A stretch of DNA of 64,000 nucleotides from Pseudomonas sp. 102515 (GCF_031085165.1 NZ_JAVHTY010000002.1:744001-808000); one strand, 5' to 3'. Shown: positions 29,986 through 39,192, numbered from the stretch's first letter. Notes: generated from the sequence alone by a model not told the origin. Numbers and translations: made by a program.

Positions 29986-30245
29986 GGGGGGCTCCCGCTG
30001 CTGTTCTTGTTGGAGAGTATCGCCGTGAAGGTTATCGACTGACGATGAGCAGTCTGGATGGGGTCGATAGCGCGATCAGCGATTTTTTCCGCTGAACGGA
30101 CAGGAGGTATCGGCTAGAGCCCTGGGTGGTCGGCGGAAACGGTGGTGGCGCCGTTTCGTCTCAGGACAGCTCGTCTGATGGCGGACAACTGCCGCGGCTA
30201 GGCCCGGTCATCTTTGTGTTCGACGTGACTAGCCTGGAGACCATC

Positions 30246-31814
30246 ATGAGCGACGACAAGATCACTCTCACGACCCGCCAGGGTCATCCGGTACGGGACA
30301 ATCAGAGCCTGCGCAGCGTGGGCGAGCGGGGACCCGCCACGCTGGAAAACTACCAGTTCATCGAGAAGATCACCCATTTCGATCGGGAACGGGTACCCGA
30401 GCGCGTGGTGCATGCCCGGGGCACCGCGGCCCATGGCTGGTTCGAAGCCTATGGCACCATCGGCGACGCGCCCGCCAGCCGTTACACCTGCGCCAAGGTG
30501 CTGACCACTACCGGGGTGAAGACGCCGGTCTTCCTGAGATTTTCCACCGTCATCGGCGCCAAGGAATCTCCCGAGACAGCGCGGGATCCACGGGGCTTCG
30601 CGATCAAGTTCTATACCGAGGACGGCAACTGGGATCTGGTGGGCAACAACCTGAAGGTGTTCTTCATTCGCGACGCCATCAAGTTTCCCGACATGATCCA
30701 CGCGTTCAAGCCCGACCCCATCACCAATCGCCAGGAGCCCTGGCGCTTCTACGATTTCGTCCAGCATCACCCGGAAGCCCTGCACATGGTGACCTGGGTG
30801 AAGAGCCCCTGGGGCATCCCGGCGGACTATCGACACATGCAGGGCTCCAGTGTGAACACCTACAAGCTGGTCAATGACCAGGGCGTGGCGGTGCTGTGCA
30901 AATTTTCCTTCGAGCCCAGGCAGGGCATCAAGAATCTCACCAGCGAGCAGGCGGCCGAGATCCAGAAATACGACGTGGGCCATGCCAGCCGCGATCTCTA
31001 CGATGCCATCGAGCGCGGCGAGCATCCCGAGTGGGAGATGTGCGTGCAGATCATGACCGATGAGGCACACGATGAATTGCCCTTCGATCCCCTGGACGAT
31101 ACCAAGCGCTGGCCTGAAGACCAGTTTCCCTTGCTGCCAGTGGGCCGGCTGGTGCTGGATCGCAATCCGTCCAATGTCTTCGCCGAAACCGAGCAGGCGG
31201 CCTTCGGCACGGGGGTGCTGGTGGAGGGCATCGACTTTTCCGACGACAAGATGCTGCAGGGGCGGACCCTGTCCTATTCCGATACCCAGCGCTATCGGGT
31301 CGGCGCCAACTATCTGCAGTTGCCGATCAATGCCCCCAAATGCCCCTATGCGACCAATCAGCGCGATGGCCAGATGGCGCTGCAGGTGGATCGCAGCGGG
31401 AGCAATCCCCACGTGAACTACGAACCCAGCTCCCAGGGCGGCCTGCGCGAAGCTCCACGGCCGCAGCACGAGTATCGCCAGTGGATCGAGGGGCATCTGG
31501 GACGCTATCAATCCCGCAAGACGGCCGCCGACTACCAGCAGACCGGCGCGCGCTATCGCAGCTTCGAGGACTGGGAGCGGGACGATCTCATCGCCAATCT
31601 GGTCGCGGATATGCAGGCCTGTCCGGAGGACATCCAGCTGCGGATGGTCTGGCACTTCTGGCATTGCGATCCGGACTACGGCACCCGGGTGGCCCAGGGC
31701 GCCGACATCGACCTGGAAAGAGCCAAGGCGCTACCGAATCTGCCTGGCCATCCTGCGCCCAACGAAGACGTGGCGGAGCCCACCTACCAGGGCGGCGAAC
31801 TGGAGCGCCAGTGA
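30246..31814 (+). CDS. monofunctional haem catalase
   Basis: 522 aa from the ATG giving [16 protein letters not shown]. Distal His H56 lies in [11 protein letters not shown], distal Asn in [14 protein letters not shown], and the proximal Tyr in [12 protein letters not shown]. It decomposes H2O2. Length and lack of a C-terminal domain put it in the small-subunit group; no signal peptide is seen, so it is cytosolic. It stands alone with a 260-bp leader. I cannot decide between katA- and katB-type orthology, so no symbol is given. Confidence 0.93.
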   Translation: MSDDKITLTTRQGHPVRDNQSLRSVGERGPATLENYQFIEKITHFDRERVPERVVHARGTAAHGWFEAYGTIGDAPASRYTCAKVLTTTGVKTPVFLRFSTVIGAKESPETARDPRGFAIKFYTEDGNWDLVGNNLKVFFIRDAIKFPDMIHAFKPDPITNRQEPWRFYDFVQHHPEALHMVTWVKSPWGIPADYRHMQGSSVNTYKLVNDQGVAVLCKFSFEPRQGIKNLTSEQAAEIQKYDVGHASRDLYDAIERGEHPEWEMCVQIMTDEAHDELPFDPLDDTKRWPEDQFPLLPVGRLVLDRNPSNVFAETEQAAFGTGVLVEGIDFSDDKMLQGRTLSYSDTQRYRVGANYLQLPINAPKCPYATNQRDGQMALQVDRSGSNPHVNYEPSSQGGLREAPRPQHEYRQWIEGHLGRYQSRKTAADYQQTGARYRSFEDWERDDLIANLVADMQACPEDIQLRMVWHFWHCDPDYGTRVAQGADIDLERAKALPNLPGHPAPNEDVAEPTYQGGELERQ

Positions 31815-31885
31815 GAGACCGCGACCCGTCCTGACCTTCGACCTGGGGCGACCCGGCGGACAGCGTTCGCCGGGGTCCTGCACGC

Positions 31886-32770
31886 TCAGTTCAGCTTTCT
31901 GTCGCGCTCGAACAACGCCCAGCAGCGGTCGAAGTCGGCCTGCCAGTCCGGCAAGGCAGTCGGCAGGACCGCCTCGACCTTGCGGCAGTCCAGGCAGGAA
32001 TAGAGCGGTCGCGTCGCCGGGGTAGGGTAGTGTTCGGTGGTAGTGGGGTAGAGACGGGCGCGCAGCTCGCCGCGTTGCGCCAGGCGCTCGGCGATGGCGG
32101 CGGCGAAGCCGTACCAGGAGGTCTGGCCGGCATTGGTCAGGTGATAGAGGCCGTCGACATCGCCTTGCTCCAGCAGGCGTTCGACCAACTGGCGGGTAGC
32201 GGTGGCGATGGTGGGGGCCCAGGTGGGGGCGCCGAGCTGATCCTCGACTACATGGAGTTCATCGCGCTCGGCCAGCAGCTTGCGCATGGTATTGAAGAAG
32301 CACTGGCCGTCGTGGGAATAGACCCAGGAGGTGCGCAGCACCAGCGCACGACCTCCGGCCGCCAGCACCGCCTGTTCGCCCGCCAGCTTGGAGCGGCCAT
32401 AGACGCTCAGGGGCGCCGGGCTGCAGGCCTCGGTGTAGGGTTGGCGACGGCTGCCGTCGAAGACGTAATCGGATGAGTAGTGCACGAAGGGAATATCCCG
32501 TTCGCGCGCCAGCTCGGCCAGGATCTGTGGCGCCCGGGCGTTGATGGCCTCGGCGCGCTCGATGTCCTCTTCAGCCCGATCCACGGCGGTATAGGCGGCG
32601 GCGTTGAGAATGAGGTCGGGTTCCAGTCGGTCGAAAGCCGCCCGCAGTTGCCCGGTCTGGGCGAGGTCCAGGTCCGCTTGTCCGAGGACGGTCAAGTGAT
32701 GGGTGCTACCGAACTCGCGCTGCAAGGCGCGCGAAACCTGGCCGGAACGGCCAGTGATCACAATATTCAT
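31886..32770 (-). CDS. rfbD: dTDP-4-dehydrorhamnose reductase-like (RmlD/RfbD)
   Basis: 294 aa SDR-extended protein from MNIVITGRSGQVSRALQ. The usual GxxGQxG loop reads GRSGQVS. SSDYVFDG, YGRSKLAGEQAV (YxxxK) and VLRTSWVYS are family motifs. RmlD reduces dTDP-4-keto-rhamnose to dTDP-L-rhamnose. rmlA, B and C are not adjacent, so it is an orphan copy and its exact sugar substrate is inferred. Confidence 0.87.
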   Translation of the reverse strand: MNIVITGRSGQVSRALQREFGSTHHLTVLGQADLDLAQTGQLRAAFDRLEPDLILNAAAYTAVDRAEEDIERAEAINARAPQILAELARERDIPFVHYSSDYVFDGSRRQPYTEACSPAPLSVYGRSKLAGEQAVLAAGGRALVLRTSWVYSHDGQCFFNTMRKLLAERDELHVVEDQLGAPTWAPTIATATRQLVERLLEQGDVDGLYHLTNAGQTSWYGFAAAIAERLAQRGELRARLYPTTTEHYPTPATRPLYSCLDCRKVEAVLPTALPDWQADFDRCWALFERDRKLN

Positions 32771-32825
32771 GAAACCATGCCTGAACGCCTTCCACGGAAG
32801 GCGTAATCCAAAGTAGTCGATTACA

Positions 32826-32844
32826 GAAAAGCCACGGGCTTTTC
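32826..32844 (-). terminator. hairpin upstream of rfbD, downstream of the EBP-like gene
   Basis: GAAAAGCC (32826-32833), ACG loop, GGCTTTTC (32837-32844). It could end transcription from the sigma-54-activator-like gene at 33024; the T-run is short. Confidence 0.4.
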
Positions 32845-33023
32845 CTGCACGAACCAAAACCTGCCGCGCGAGGCGACAAATCGAGAGTTCCGGTCACCTT
32901 CACGGAGAAAGGTGGCAGCCGCTGGCTATGGCGGAGTGGGCATCGACTGATTGGATAGGGAGGTCATGGTAGAACTCGAGCAAAATGACGTACGCGGCTA
33001 GGACTGCCGTCTGTCGGCGGAGT

Positions 33024-33869
33024 TCAGCGCGTAGCGGAGGATGAAGGCAACAGCTTGCCAAGCTGGAGCCCAGACGTCGAGGCAGTCAGCAGGGCGGTAT
33101 GGAGAACCTGTTCAAGTTCGCGGACGTTTCCCGGCCAGGGATAGGCGAGCAGCGCCGTTTCGTCCTGAGCGGTCAACTCGGGCGCGGTGCGATCGAGGCG
33201 GTCTGCATGCTGCTGGAGGAAATGCCGAGCCAGGGGCAGCAGGTCGGCCGGGCGCTCGCGTAGCGGCGGCACGGGCACCAGACCCGGCGCGAGGAGCGCC
33301 CAGAGGCGCGCGGAGAAGTTGCCAGCCTCGACCACCCGTGCCAGGTCCACGCTGGAACCGGCGATCAGGCGGACGTCCACGGGCGTGCGCACGCTACTGC
33401 CCAGGCGCAGGATGCTGCCATCCAGCAGCACCTCCACCAACTCCTCCTGCAACTCGCCAGGCAGGTCGGCGATCTCGTCGAGATAGAGGCTGCCTCCATG
33501 GGCGGTACCGAACCAGCCCACGCGACTGCCAGAGGTGCCGGCATAGGCTCGGGGAACATAGCCGAACAGTTCGGCAGCCCCATGGCGGCGACTGAGCGAG
33601 GCGCAATTCAGACTGCTGAACAGCCCGGTCCTGCCGCTGCGTTCGTGTAGCCGGCGTGCCAGTAGCTCACGTCCGGTTCCCCATTCGCCCACCAGCACCA
33701 CGGGGTTGGGCTGAGGTGCCCGCTCATCCAGTCGTTCGAGCAACTGTCGGGAGCGCGGATCGGCGAAGGCCAGCGCCTTGGCGCGGATGGTCAGGGCGCT
33801 TTGCTGATCCGCAGGAACGATAAGGAGGTCGGGCGAGTGTGTGGGCATGGTGAAGTCATAGGCAGTCAA
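33024..33869 (-). CDS. degenerate sigma-54 activator-like AAA+ protein
   Basis: 281 aa, starting at TTG (AGGA seven bases upstream) or the ATG seven codons later (33848). It aligns along its length with the SfnR-like protein at 40131: KALAFADPRSRQLLERLDE, then Walker A as GEWGTGRELLAR (the usual Lys is Arg), SLYLDEIADLPGELQEEL (Walker B) and YPWPGNVRELEQVL. The GAFTGA loop that contacts sigma-54 is replaced by RAYAGT, and the C-terminal helix-turn-helix domain is absent. It is unlikely to open sigma-54 promoters alone; it may modulate a partner or be decaying. Confidence 0.8.
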   Translation of the reverse strand: MTAYDFTMPTHSPDLLIVPADQQSALTIRAKALAFADPRSRQLLERLDERAPQPNPVVLVGEWGTGRELLARRLHERSGRTGLFSSLNCASLSRRHGAAELFGYVPRAYAGTSGSRVGWFGTAHGGSLYLDEIADLPGELQEELVEVLLDGSILRLGSSVRTPVDVRLIAGSSVDLARVVEAGNFSARLWALLAPGLVPVPPLRERPADLLPLARHFLQQHADRLDRTAPELTAQDETALLAYPWPGNVRELEQVLHTALLTASTSGLQLGKLLPSSSATR

Positions 33870-34093
33870 AGCACCATCCTATCCTTTGAACGGTTATGCC
33901 AAAAAATAAGCTTTCGCTATGCATTTAGAGTTTTTGGTTATTTTTAGATGATCAAGTTGTCTGTCGGCGGTAAGCCGAGGAATCCGGGCGTTGGTCCGAG
34001 GGTCTGCCAAAAGACTGGATACAGCTGCCACTATCGCCAACATTAGGCGGCTGGAACATCTCGGTCGCCTTGAAGAAGAGGAGTTGGATTCGG

Positions 34094-34486
34094 ATGCCTT
34101 CCCTGCGTGCGCCCTGTCCCGCTGGCGTCTGCACCTGCGAGCGTGAAGCCGTGCTGGCGGATCCCGCGGCCGACGCGCGGGCGCTACTGCTCAATCGCCA
34201 GGAAGAGCAGCGGCTGCTGGAGCGACTGGAAAACGTCGCCAGCGTCGCTGATTTGCAACGCCTACAGCAGCGCCTGATGGAGCAGCTCGGCATTCGTCTG
34301 GACGTCAGGGCGGGACCGGGAGAGGTGCGCAGCGCGCGTGGCATGCTCATCGAGCTGCAGCCACGACCCGGACTGTGCCGCAAGCTGCATCAGTCGATAC
34401 CGGCGGCCGTGCGTCGCGGTCTCAACCAGCGCCCGGAAGTGCTCTTCGCACTGCTCAATGCCAACGACTTGCTGCGTGACGCCTGA
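34094..34486 (+). CDS. hypothetical protein with N-terminal CPAGVCTCE motif
   Basis: 130 aa from the ATG with GAGGAG upstream (MPSLRAPCPAGVCTCERE). The N-terminus holds three Cys in C-X4-C-X-C. A basic helical region (RQEEQRLLERLENVASVADLQ cut short here) and a C-terminal domain with LIELQPRPGLCRKLHQSIP follow. The start looks like a conserved Cys motif able to bind metal or a cluster, but I do not recognise the family. It is convergent with xthA. Confidence 0.65.
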   Translation: MPSLRAPCPAGVCTCEREAVLADPAADARALLLNRQEEQRLLERLENVASVADLQRLQQRLMEQLGIRLDVRAGPGEVRSARGMLIELQPRPGLCRKLHQSIPAAVRRGLNQRPEVLFALLNANDLLRDA

Positions 34487-34490
34487 ACGC

Positions 34491-35279
34491 TCAGCGAGGC
34501 GCCGTGAAGCGGATCCAGGTGGGGGCGTGGTCGCTGGTCTTTTCCAGGTCGCGTACCCAGCGATGCACCCCAGCGTCCTGCAAGGAATCCTGCAGCATCG
34601 GACTCAACAGCAGATGGTCGATGCGCAGACCCGAATTGCGCTGCCAGCGTTGACGGAAGTAATCCCAGTAGGTGTAGATCGCCTCATCCGGATGGCAGGC
34701 CCGCAGGGCGTCCAGCCAACCCTGGCCCAGCAGGCGTTCGAAACAGGCACGACTCTCGGGTTGCAGCAGGGCATCCTTGCGCCAGGACTTGGGATCGTAG
34801 ATGTCCCGATCGGTTGGCACCACGTTGTAGTCACCCGCCAGTACCACGGGATGGCCACTTTCGCTCAGACCCTGGGCATGATCGATGAAGCGCTCGAACC
34901 AAGTCAGCTTGTAGTCGAACTTGGGGCCCGGCCAGGGATTGCCGTTGGGTAGATAGAGGCTGGCCACCACCACGCCTTTCACCGCGGCCTCCAGATAGCG
35001 GCGTTGCGGATCGTCGGCCATTCCCGGCAGGCCGCGGCGAATCTCCAGTGGCTGGTCGTCACGCGCCAGGATGGCGACCCCGTTCCAGGAAGGCTGACCG
35101 TCCCACAGCGCACCGTACCCTGCAGCTTCCAGTTCCGCCTGCGGGAAGTCGGCGGACTTCGCCTTCAGTTCCTGCAGGCAGACGATGTCGGGCTGCTCCC
35201 GCTCCAGCCACTGCAGGAGGATGGGGAGCCGGGCACGAATGCCATTGACGTTATAGGTCGCAAGGGTAAGGGAGGTCAT
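34491..35279 (-). CDS. xthA: exodeoxyribonuclease III
   Basis: 262 aa. AP endonuclease and 3'-5' exonuclease of base excision repair. TYNVNGIRARL, CLQELKAK (metal Glu), SWNGVAI, LAGDYNVVPTD, and the C-terminal SDHAPTWI with catalytic Asp-His are intact. Its C-terminus RIDHLLLSP is typical. It stands alone, divergent from the GH5 gene across a 442-bp AT-rich gap. Confidence 0.96.
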   Translation of the reverse strand: MTSLTLATYNVNGIRARLPILLQWLEREQPDIVCLQELKAKSADFPQAELEAAGYGALWDGQPSWNGVAILARDDQPLEIRRGLPGMADDPQRRYLEAAVKGVVVASLYLPNGNPWPGPKFDYKLTWFERFIDHAQGLSESGHPVVLAGDYNVVPTDRDIYDPKSWRKDALLQPESRACFERLLGQGWLDALRACHPDEAIYTYWDYFRQRWQRNSGLRIDHLLLSPMLQDSLQDAGVHRWVRDLEKTSDHAPTWIRFTAPR

Positions 35280-35721
35280 GGAGCGCTCCGGAAAGGGTTA
35301 TAGCGATGACCCGAGCGAGAGATAGGCAGTTCCTTGACTATCATTATGTGATTTGTTTCTCATTAATTTATGACTTACTTTTTTTGGCACCTTAGGGAAC
35401 TTTTGGGCGGTTATCCGATAGTTGAAGGAATAAATTTGACGGAGGACCGGGGTTGAAGTGCTCACGCCGTGAGGTGAAAGGATTCATCTGTCGGCGGCGA
35501 TGAACGGTTGTTTTAAAAACTCCTTATTGATCAGTTGCTTGTCATTAAACGAAATGATGTCTAAGTAATGGCCATAGTCATTGGCCATGAAGTTGGCATG
35601 TGGCTTGTATGGGTCAAGATGCCTGGAGGCAAAGTCGCGTCAGCCATGACTGCGCGACGCTTCTCTCACTTCATATCGGCCAGTGTTCAGGGAGTGCGCT
35701 GTCGATTTAGCGCAGTTGGTG
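35280..35721. other. 442-bp AT-rich intergenic region between xthA and the GH5 gene
   Basis: It contains several A/T-rich tracts (35340-35395, 35500-35560) and no supported gene. It must carry the promoter of the GH5 gene. A small CTCAC-GCC-GTGAG palindrome occurs at about 35461-35473. No confident -35/-10 pair could be chosen. Confidence 0.5.
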
Positions 35722-38379
35722 ATGATGAATCCATCCTTCCTGAAGTTTTCCCGCAGGGCCGCCCGGGTGCTGCCGTTCGTTGCCGCCCTGACCCTGGCTA
35801 CCGGTGCCAAGGCCGAGCAGGTCAATCTGGTCGGTCTCAATCTGTCCGGGGCCGGTTTCGCTGGCCAGGTACTGCCGGGCGTCAACGGTACCCACTACAT
35901 CTTTCCCGTCGAAGCCTACTTCAAGCAGTGGAGTGGCAAGGGGATCAAGCTGATCCGCTTCCCTATCATCTGGGAGCGCCTGCAACCGGTGCTGGGCGGT
36001 CCGCTGGACCCGACCTATGCGGCGCTGGTGGACCAGACCTTCGCCAATGCGCAGAAATACGGCATGCGCATCATCCTCGACCTGCACAACTACACCTTCT
36101 ATCGCGGATCGGTGATCGGCAGCGCGGCGGTACCCTATGACCGCTACCAGGAGATCATGACCCGGATCGCCCAGCGCTGGAGCAGTCAGCCATCGCTGTA
36201 CGCCTACGACATCATGAACGAGCCCCACGACTCCATGGCGCAGTGGCCGATCGCCGCCCAGTACGGCATCAACGGGGTCCGCGCGGTGGACAAGACCAAG
36301 CCCATCATGATCGAGGGCAATGGCTGGTCGGAGGCGACCCGCTGGCCGCAGTGGAACGACTCCCTGCTGGCGCTCAAGGATCCGTCCGACAACCTGATCT
36401 TCCAGGCGCATTCCTATTTCGACGAAAGCGCCGGCGGCAACTACACCGGCATCGATGTCGGCAAGCTGAGCCAGGACTACGGCGTAGAGCGTGTCCGCCC
36501 CTTCGTCGAGTGGCTGAAGAAGAACAACAAGAAGGGCATGATCGGCGAATTCGGCGTGCCGGATAACGATCCCCGCTGGCTGCCGCTGATGGACCGGATG
36601 CTGGCCTATCTCAAGCAGAACTGCATTCCTTCGACCTACTGGGCGGCAGGTCCGGGCTGGGGCAACTACTTCCTGTCGGTGGAGCCCGTCAACGGTGCCG
36701 ACCGGCCGCAGTGGCCAACCCTGAAGAAATACATCGATGACAGCAGCTGCACCACCATCGGCCCGATTGGCAGCGGCGCCAGTAGCACGCCGACCAGCGG
36801 TACCGGTGCCACCAGCGGCTCCACGGGCAGCAGCGGTGGCTCCAGCAGTGGCAATAGCGGTTCGAGCAACGGTGGCAGCTCGGGTACCGGTACCCCTGCG
36901 GGCACCGGCAATACCGGCGGCTCGGCCACGACCGGGGTGACTACCTCGATCAACGATTTCACCAACGAAGACTGGCTGCACGGCGTCTATCGCAAGTCGG
37001 CCGGCTTCTCCATTCCGGCGTCGGCCGCGAACGTGGGTGCCTTCAAGGTGGGCGCGCAGCTCACGCCAGCCGATGGCAAGAGCTACAAGGTGACCTATGC
37101 CCAGGTCGTCGGCAGCAACATGAGCGTCTTCATCGAGAGCCCGCAGCTCGACGGCAATGCCTATGGCTATCCCAAGACCCTGAAGACCGGTACCACCCCC
37201 TCCGGCACGCCGGCGACGGTGCCCGGGACCACGACGGGCAGTACCGGCAGCGCCAGCTCGGGCAGCAACGCGGGCAGTGGGACTCCGGCGGTGACAGCAC
37301 CGGTGGTCGAGGTGAAGCCTGCGACCGGTACCGGCAGCTCGGGGTCCTCCGGTTCCACCACGCCGGCAGCCGGTTCCACGGCCACGCCGACGGGATCGAG
37401 CGGTACGCCCGCCAACAGCGCCAAGCTCAATCTGGTGGGGCTGAACTTCTCGGGTGCCGCCTTTGCACCTCAGACGCTGCCCGGGGTACTCAACGTCAAT
37501 TACATCATGCCGGGCGAGGCCAACTTCCAGCAGTGGAGCGCCAAGGGCGTACGACTGATCCGCTTCCCGGTAATCTGGGAACGTCTGCAGACGCGCTTCT
37601 TCGGTAGCCTGGAAGGGGCGTACACCCAACAGGTCACCCAGGTGCTGGAGCTGGCCAGGAAGTACAACATGAAGGTGATCCTGGCGCTGGACAACGGTGG
37701 CCGCTACAAGGGCACCCTGATCGGCACAGGTACCGTCACCAATTTCAACTACTGGGATCTGATGTACCGCCTGGCCTACCAGTGGGGCAACCATGCGGCA
37801 CTCTATGGCTATGACATCATGGGCAAGCCCAATGGCGCCGATAGCAGCTGGCCGGTGACGGCGCAGTCAGGCATCGACGGGGTGCGTACCATGGACCGCA
37901 CCCACCCGGTGATCGTCCAGGGCAATGCCTGGGGTAGCGCGGCCAACTGGCCGGGCGCGAGCAACGCCTTGCTCAGTTTGAAGGATCCGGCCAATAACCT
38001 GATCTATGCGGCCAACGTCTACCTCGACGAGGACGGCAGTGGCACCTATGCCGCGCAGAACATGAACAACTTCGATCCGCAGGTGGGGGTCAATCGCGTC
38101 AAGCCCTTCGTCGAATGGCTCAAGCGCAACGGCAAGCGGGGCATGATCGCCGAGTTCGGCGTACCGGCAGGCGACAGCCGCTGGCTGACCGCCACCGACA
38201 ACCTGCTGGCCTATCTGCAGCAGAACTGCATGCCGCTGACCTACTGGGCGGCAGGTCCGGGCTGGGGGACTTCCACTCTGGCGGTGGAGCCGGTCAATGG
38301 CGTAGAGCGTCCGCAGTGGCCGACGCTGAAGAAGTATGTCGATGCCAGCAACAGCTGCACGGCAGTAGGACCGCGCTAG
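35722..38379 (+). CDS. secreted tandem GH5 glycosidase-like protein; second domain lacks catalytic residues
   Basis: 885 aa. Signal peptide 1-31 (cut after AKA). GH5 domain 1 spans about 32-345, with acid/base E167 in IMNEPHDS, nucleophile E276 in MIGEFGVPD, and DLHNY and AHSYFD. A Ser/Gly/Thr linker (350-405), an unknown beta-rich module (about 409-487), a second Ser/Thr/Gly/Pro linker (489-567), and GH5 domain 2 (570-885) follow. In domain 2 the NEP motif reads GKP (K702 in place of Glu), DLHNY reads ALDNG, and AHSYFD reads AANVYLD; only the nucleophile E811 remains. Domain 1 is probably an endoglucanase (GH5_5-like); domain 2 probably binds glycan. The start is the first of two ATGs. Confidence 0.9.
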   Translation: MMNPSFLKFSRRAARVLPFVAALTLATGAKAEQVNLVGLNLSGAGFAGQVLPGVNGTHYIFPVEAYFKQWSGKGIKLIRFPIIWERLQPVLGGPLDPTYAALVDQTFANAQKYGMRIILDLHNYTFYRGSVIGSAAVPYDRYQEIMTRIAQRWSSQPSLYAYDIMNEPHDSMAQWPIAAQYGINGVRAVDKTKPIMIEGNGWSEATRWPQWNDSLLALKDPSDNLIFQAHSYFDESAGGNYTGIDVGKLSQDYGVERVRPFVEWLKKNNKKGMIGEFGVPDNDPRWLPLMDRMLAYLKQNCIPSTYWAAGPGWGNYFLSVEPVNGADRPQWPTLKKYIDDSSCTTIGPIGSGASSTPTSGTGATSGSTGSSGGSSSGNSGSSNGGSSGTGTPAGTGNTGGSATTGVTTSINDFTNEDWLHGVYRKSAGFSIPASAANVGAFKVGAQLTPADGKSYKVTYAQVVGSNMSVFIESPQLDGNAYGYPKTLKTGTTPSGTPATVPGTTTGSTGSASSGSNAGSGTPAVTAPVVEVKPATGTGSSGSSGSTTPAAGSTATPTGSSGTPANSAKLNLVGLNFSGAAFAPQTLPGVLNVNYIMPGEANFQQWSAKGVRLIRFPVIWERLQTRFFGSLEGAYTQQVTQVLELARKYNMKVILALDNGGRYKGTLIGTGTVTNFNYWDLMYRLAYQWGNHAALYGYDIMGKPNGADSSWPVTAQSGIDGVRTMDRTHPVIVQGNAWGSAANWPGASNALLSLKDPANNLIYAANVYLDEDGSGTYAAQNMNNFDPQVGVNRVKPFVEWLKRNGKRGMIAEFGVPAGDSRWLTATDNLLAYLQQNCMPLTYWAAGPGWGTSTLAVEPVNGVERPQWPTLKKYVDASNSCTAVGPR

Positions 38380-38399
38380 CTTTTGCTGCGCCTGTCCTG

Positions 38400-38436
38400 A
38401 AGGCGGCGAACCTCCCGAGGTTCGTCGCCTTTTTTC
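38400..38436 (+). terminator. rho-independent terminator after the GH5 gene
   Basis: AAGGCG-G-CGAACCTC pairs with GAGGTTCG-T-CGCCTT (one mismatched pair), 2-nt loop, then T6. Confidence 0.85.
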
Positions 38437-38603
38437 TTGACCGCTCGGTGAAGAAAGACGCGCTTTTCACGCCTAGCAATGACAGATTCGCGAGGCGAAA
38501 CGGCTCTGTGGCGGTGGTTTAAGGGACGACGAACGGCTATAGCTCGACTTGTCAGGGCGCGGTTAGAGTCCATTTGACACCCCAAGCACAAGGAGTAGGT
38601 GCC

Positions 38604-38792
38604 ATGACGCAAACCACCCAGGAGCGGCTGCAGACTCTCGAAGAGCAGATCCGCAGTCATCGACAGGACCTCGCCCGGAGCCGGCAGAGCTTTCAGGAGC
38701 AATTCGTCATCTACACCCGGCAGTTCGCCCGGCTAAGCGTGCTCGAAGCCCAGCTCGAGCTGGTGCGCCGGAATACCAAGGCACCGAACTGA
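38604..38792 (+). CDS. small coiled-coil hypothetical protein
   Basis: 62 aa from the ATG with AGGAG upstream. Almost the entire protein is a charged amphipathic helix (ERLQTLEEQIRSHRQDLARS then QFARLSVLEAQLELVRRN), as in short coiled-coil proteins. No known domain is seen. It is convergent with the FKBP gene. Confidence 0.6.
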   Translation: MTQTTQERLQTLEEQIRSHRQDLARSRQSFQEQFVIYTRQFARLSVLEAQLELVRRNTKAPN

Positions 38793-38805
38793 AGTCGGCT
38801 AGCCC

Positions 38806-39147
38806 TCAATCGTCCCGCGTCAGGACTTCCAGCAATTCGATTTCAAAGGTCAGGTTGGCATGTGGCTTGATCAGCGCACCAACCTGGCGTTCGCCATAGG
38901 CGAGGGCCGCCGGTACCTCCAGGCGCCGCTTGCCCCCCACCCGCATGCCCATCAGTCCCTGATCCCAGCCCTTGATCACCCGGCCGGTGCCGATGACACA
39001 CTGGAAGGCCCGTCCCTTGGCGCGGGAGGAATCGAACAGGGTGCCGTCCTCCAGCCAGCCTTCGTAATGGGTGGTGATCAGCGCACCCTTGACCACGGCC
39101 TTGCCGTCGCCCACGACCTGATCCTCGATTCGCAATTCGTCACTCAT
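38806..39147 (-). CDS. FKBP-type peptidyl-prolyl isomerase
   Basis: 113 aa single FKBP domain (MSDELRIEDQVVGDG). GTLFDSS, VIKGWDQGLMGM and KRRLEVPAALAYGERQVG are the conserved active-site strands; the usual IPP reads IKP. No signal peptide is seen, so it is cytosolic. The second ATG is chosen since GGAG is seven bases upstream. Upstream lies a pirin gene on the same strand (45-bp gap). Confidence 0.93.
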   Translation of the reverse strand: MSDELRIEDQVVGDGKAVVKGALITTHYEGWLEDGTLFDSSRAKGRAFQCVIGTGRVIKGWDQGLMGMRVGGKRRLEVPAALAYGERQVGALIKPHANLTFEIELLEVLTRDD

Positions 39148-39192
39148 CGCCATGCTCCAGGCAAAAGCCGAATTCTAGCCTGGCTGGCCGGC

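Noticed and set aside
27938-30245. tRNA-Ser as the attachment site of an integrated island
   Set aside because: No integrase and no direct repeat of the tRNA 3' end was found in the window.
35384-35400. TGGCAC upstream of the GH5 gene as a sigma-54 site
   Set aside because: No GC dinucleotide at the -12 position.
36770-36940. Repetitive GGC/AGC-rich sequence that might look like a CRISPR or tandem repeat
   Set aside because: It encodes the in-frame Ser/Gly/Thr linker and has no regular repeat-spacer structure.
35707-37794. 695-codon minus-strand open frame opposite the GH5 gene
   Set aside because: Composition is that of an antisense frame of high-GC coding DNA, and the plus strand has an evident secreted GH5 protein.
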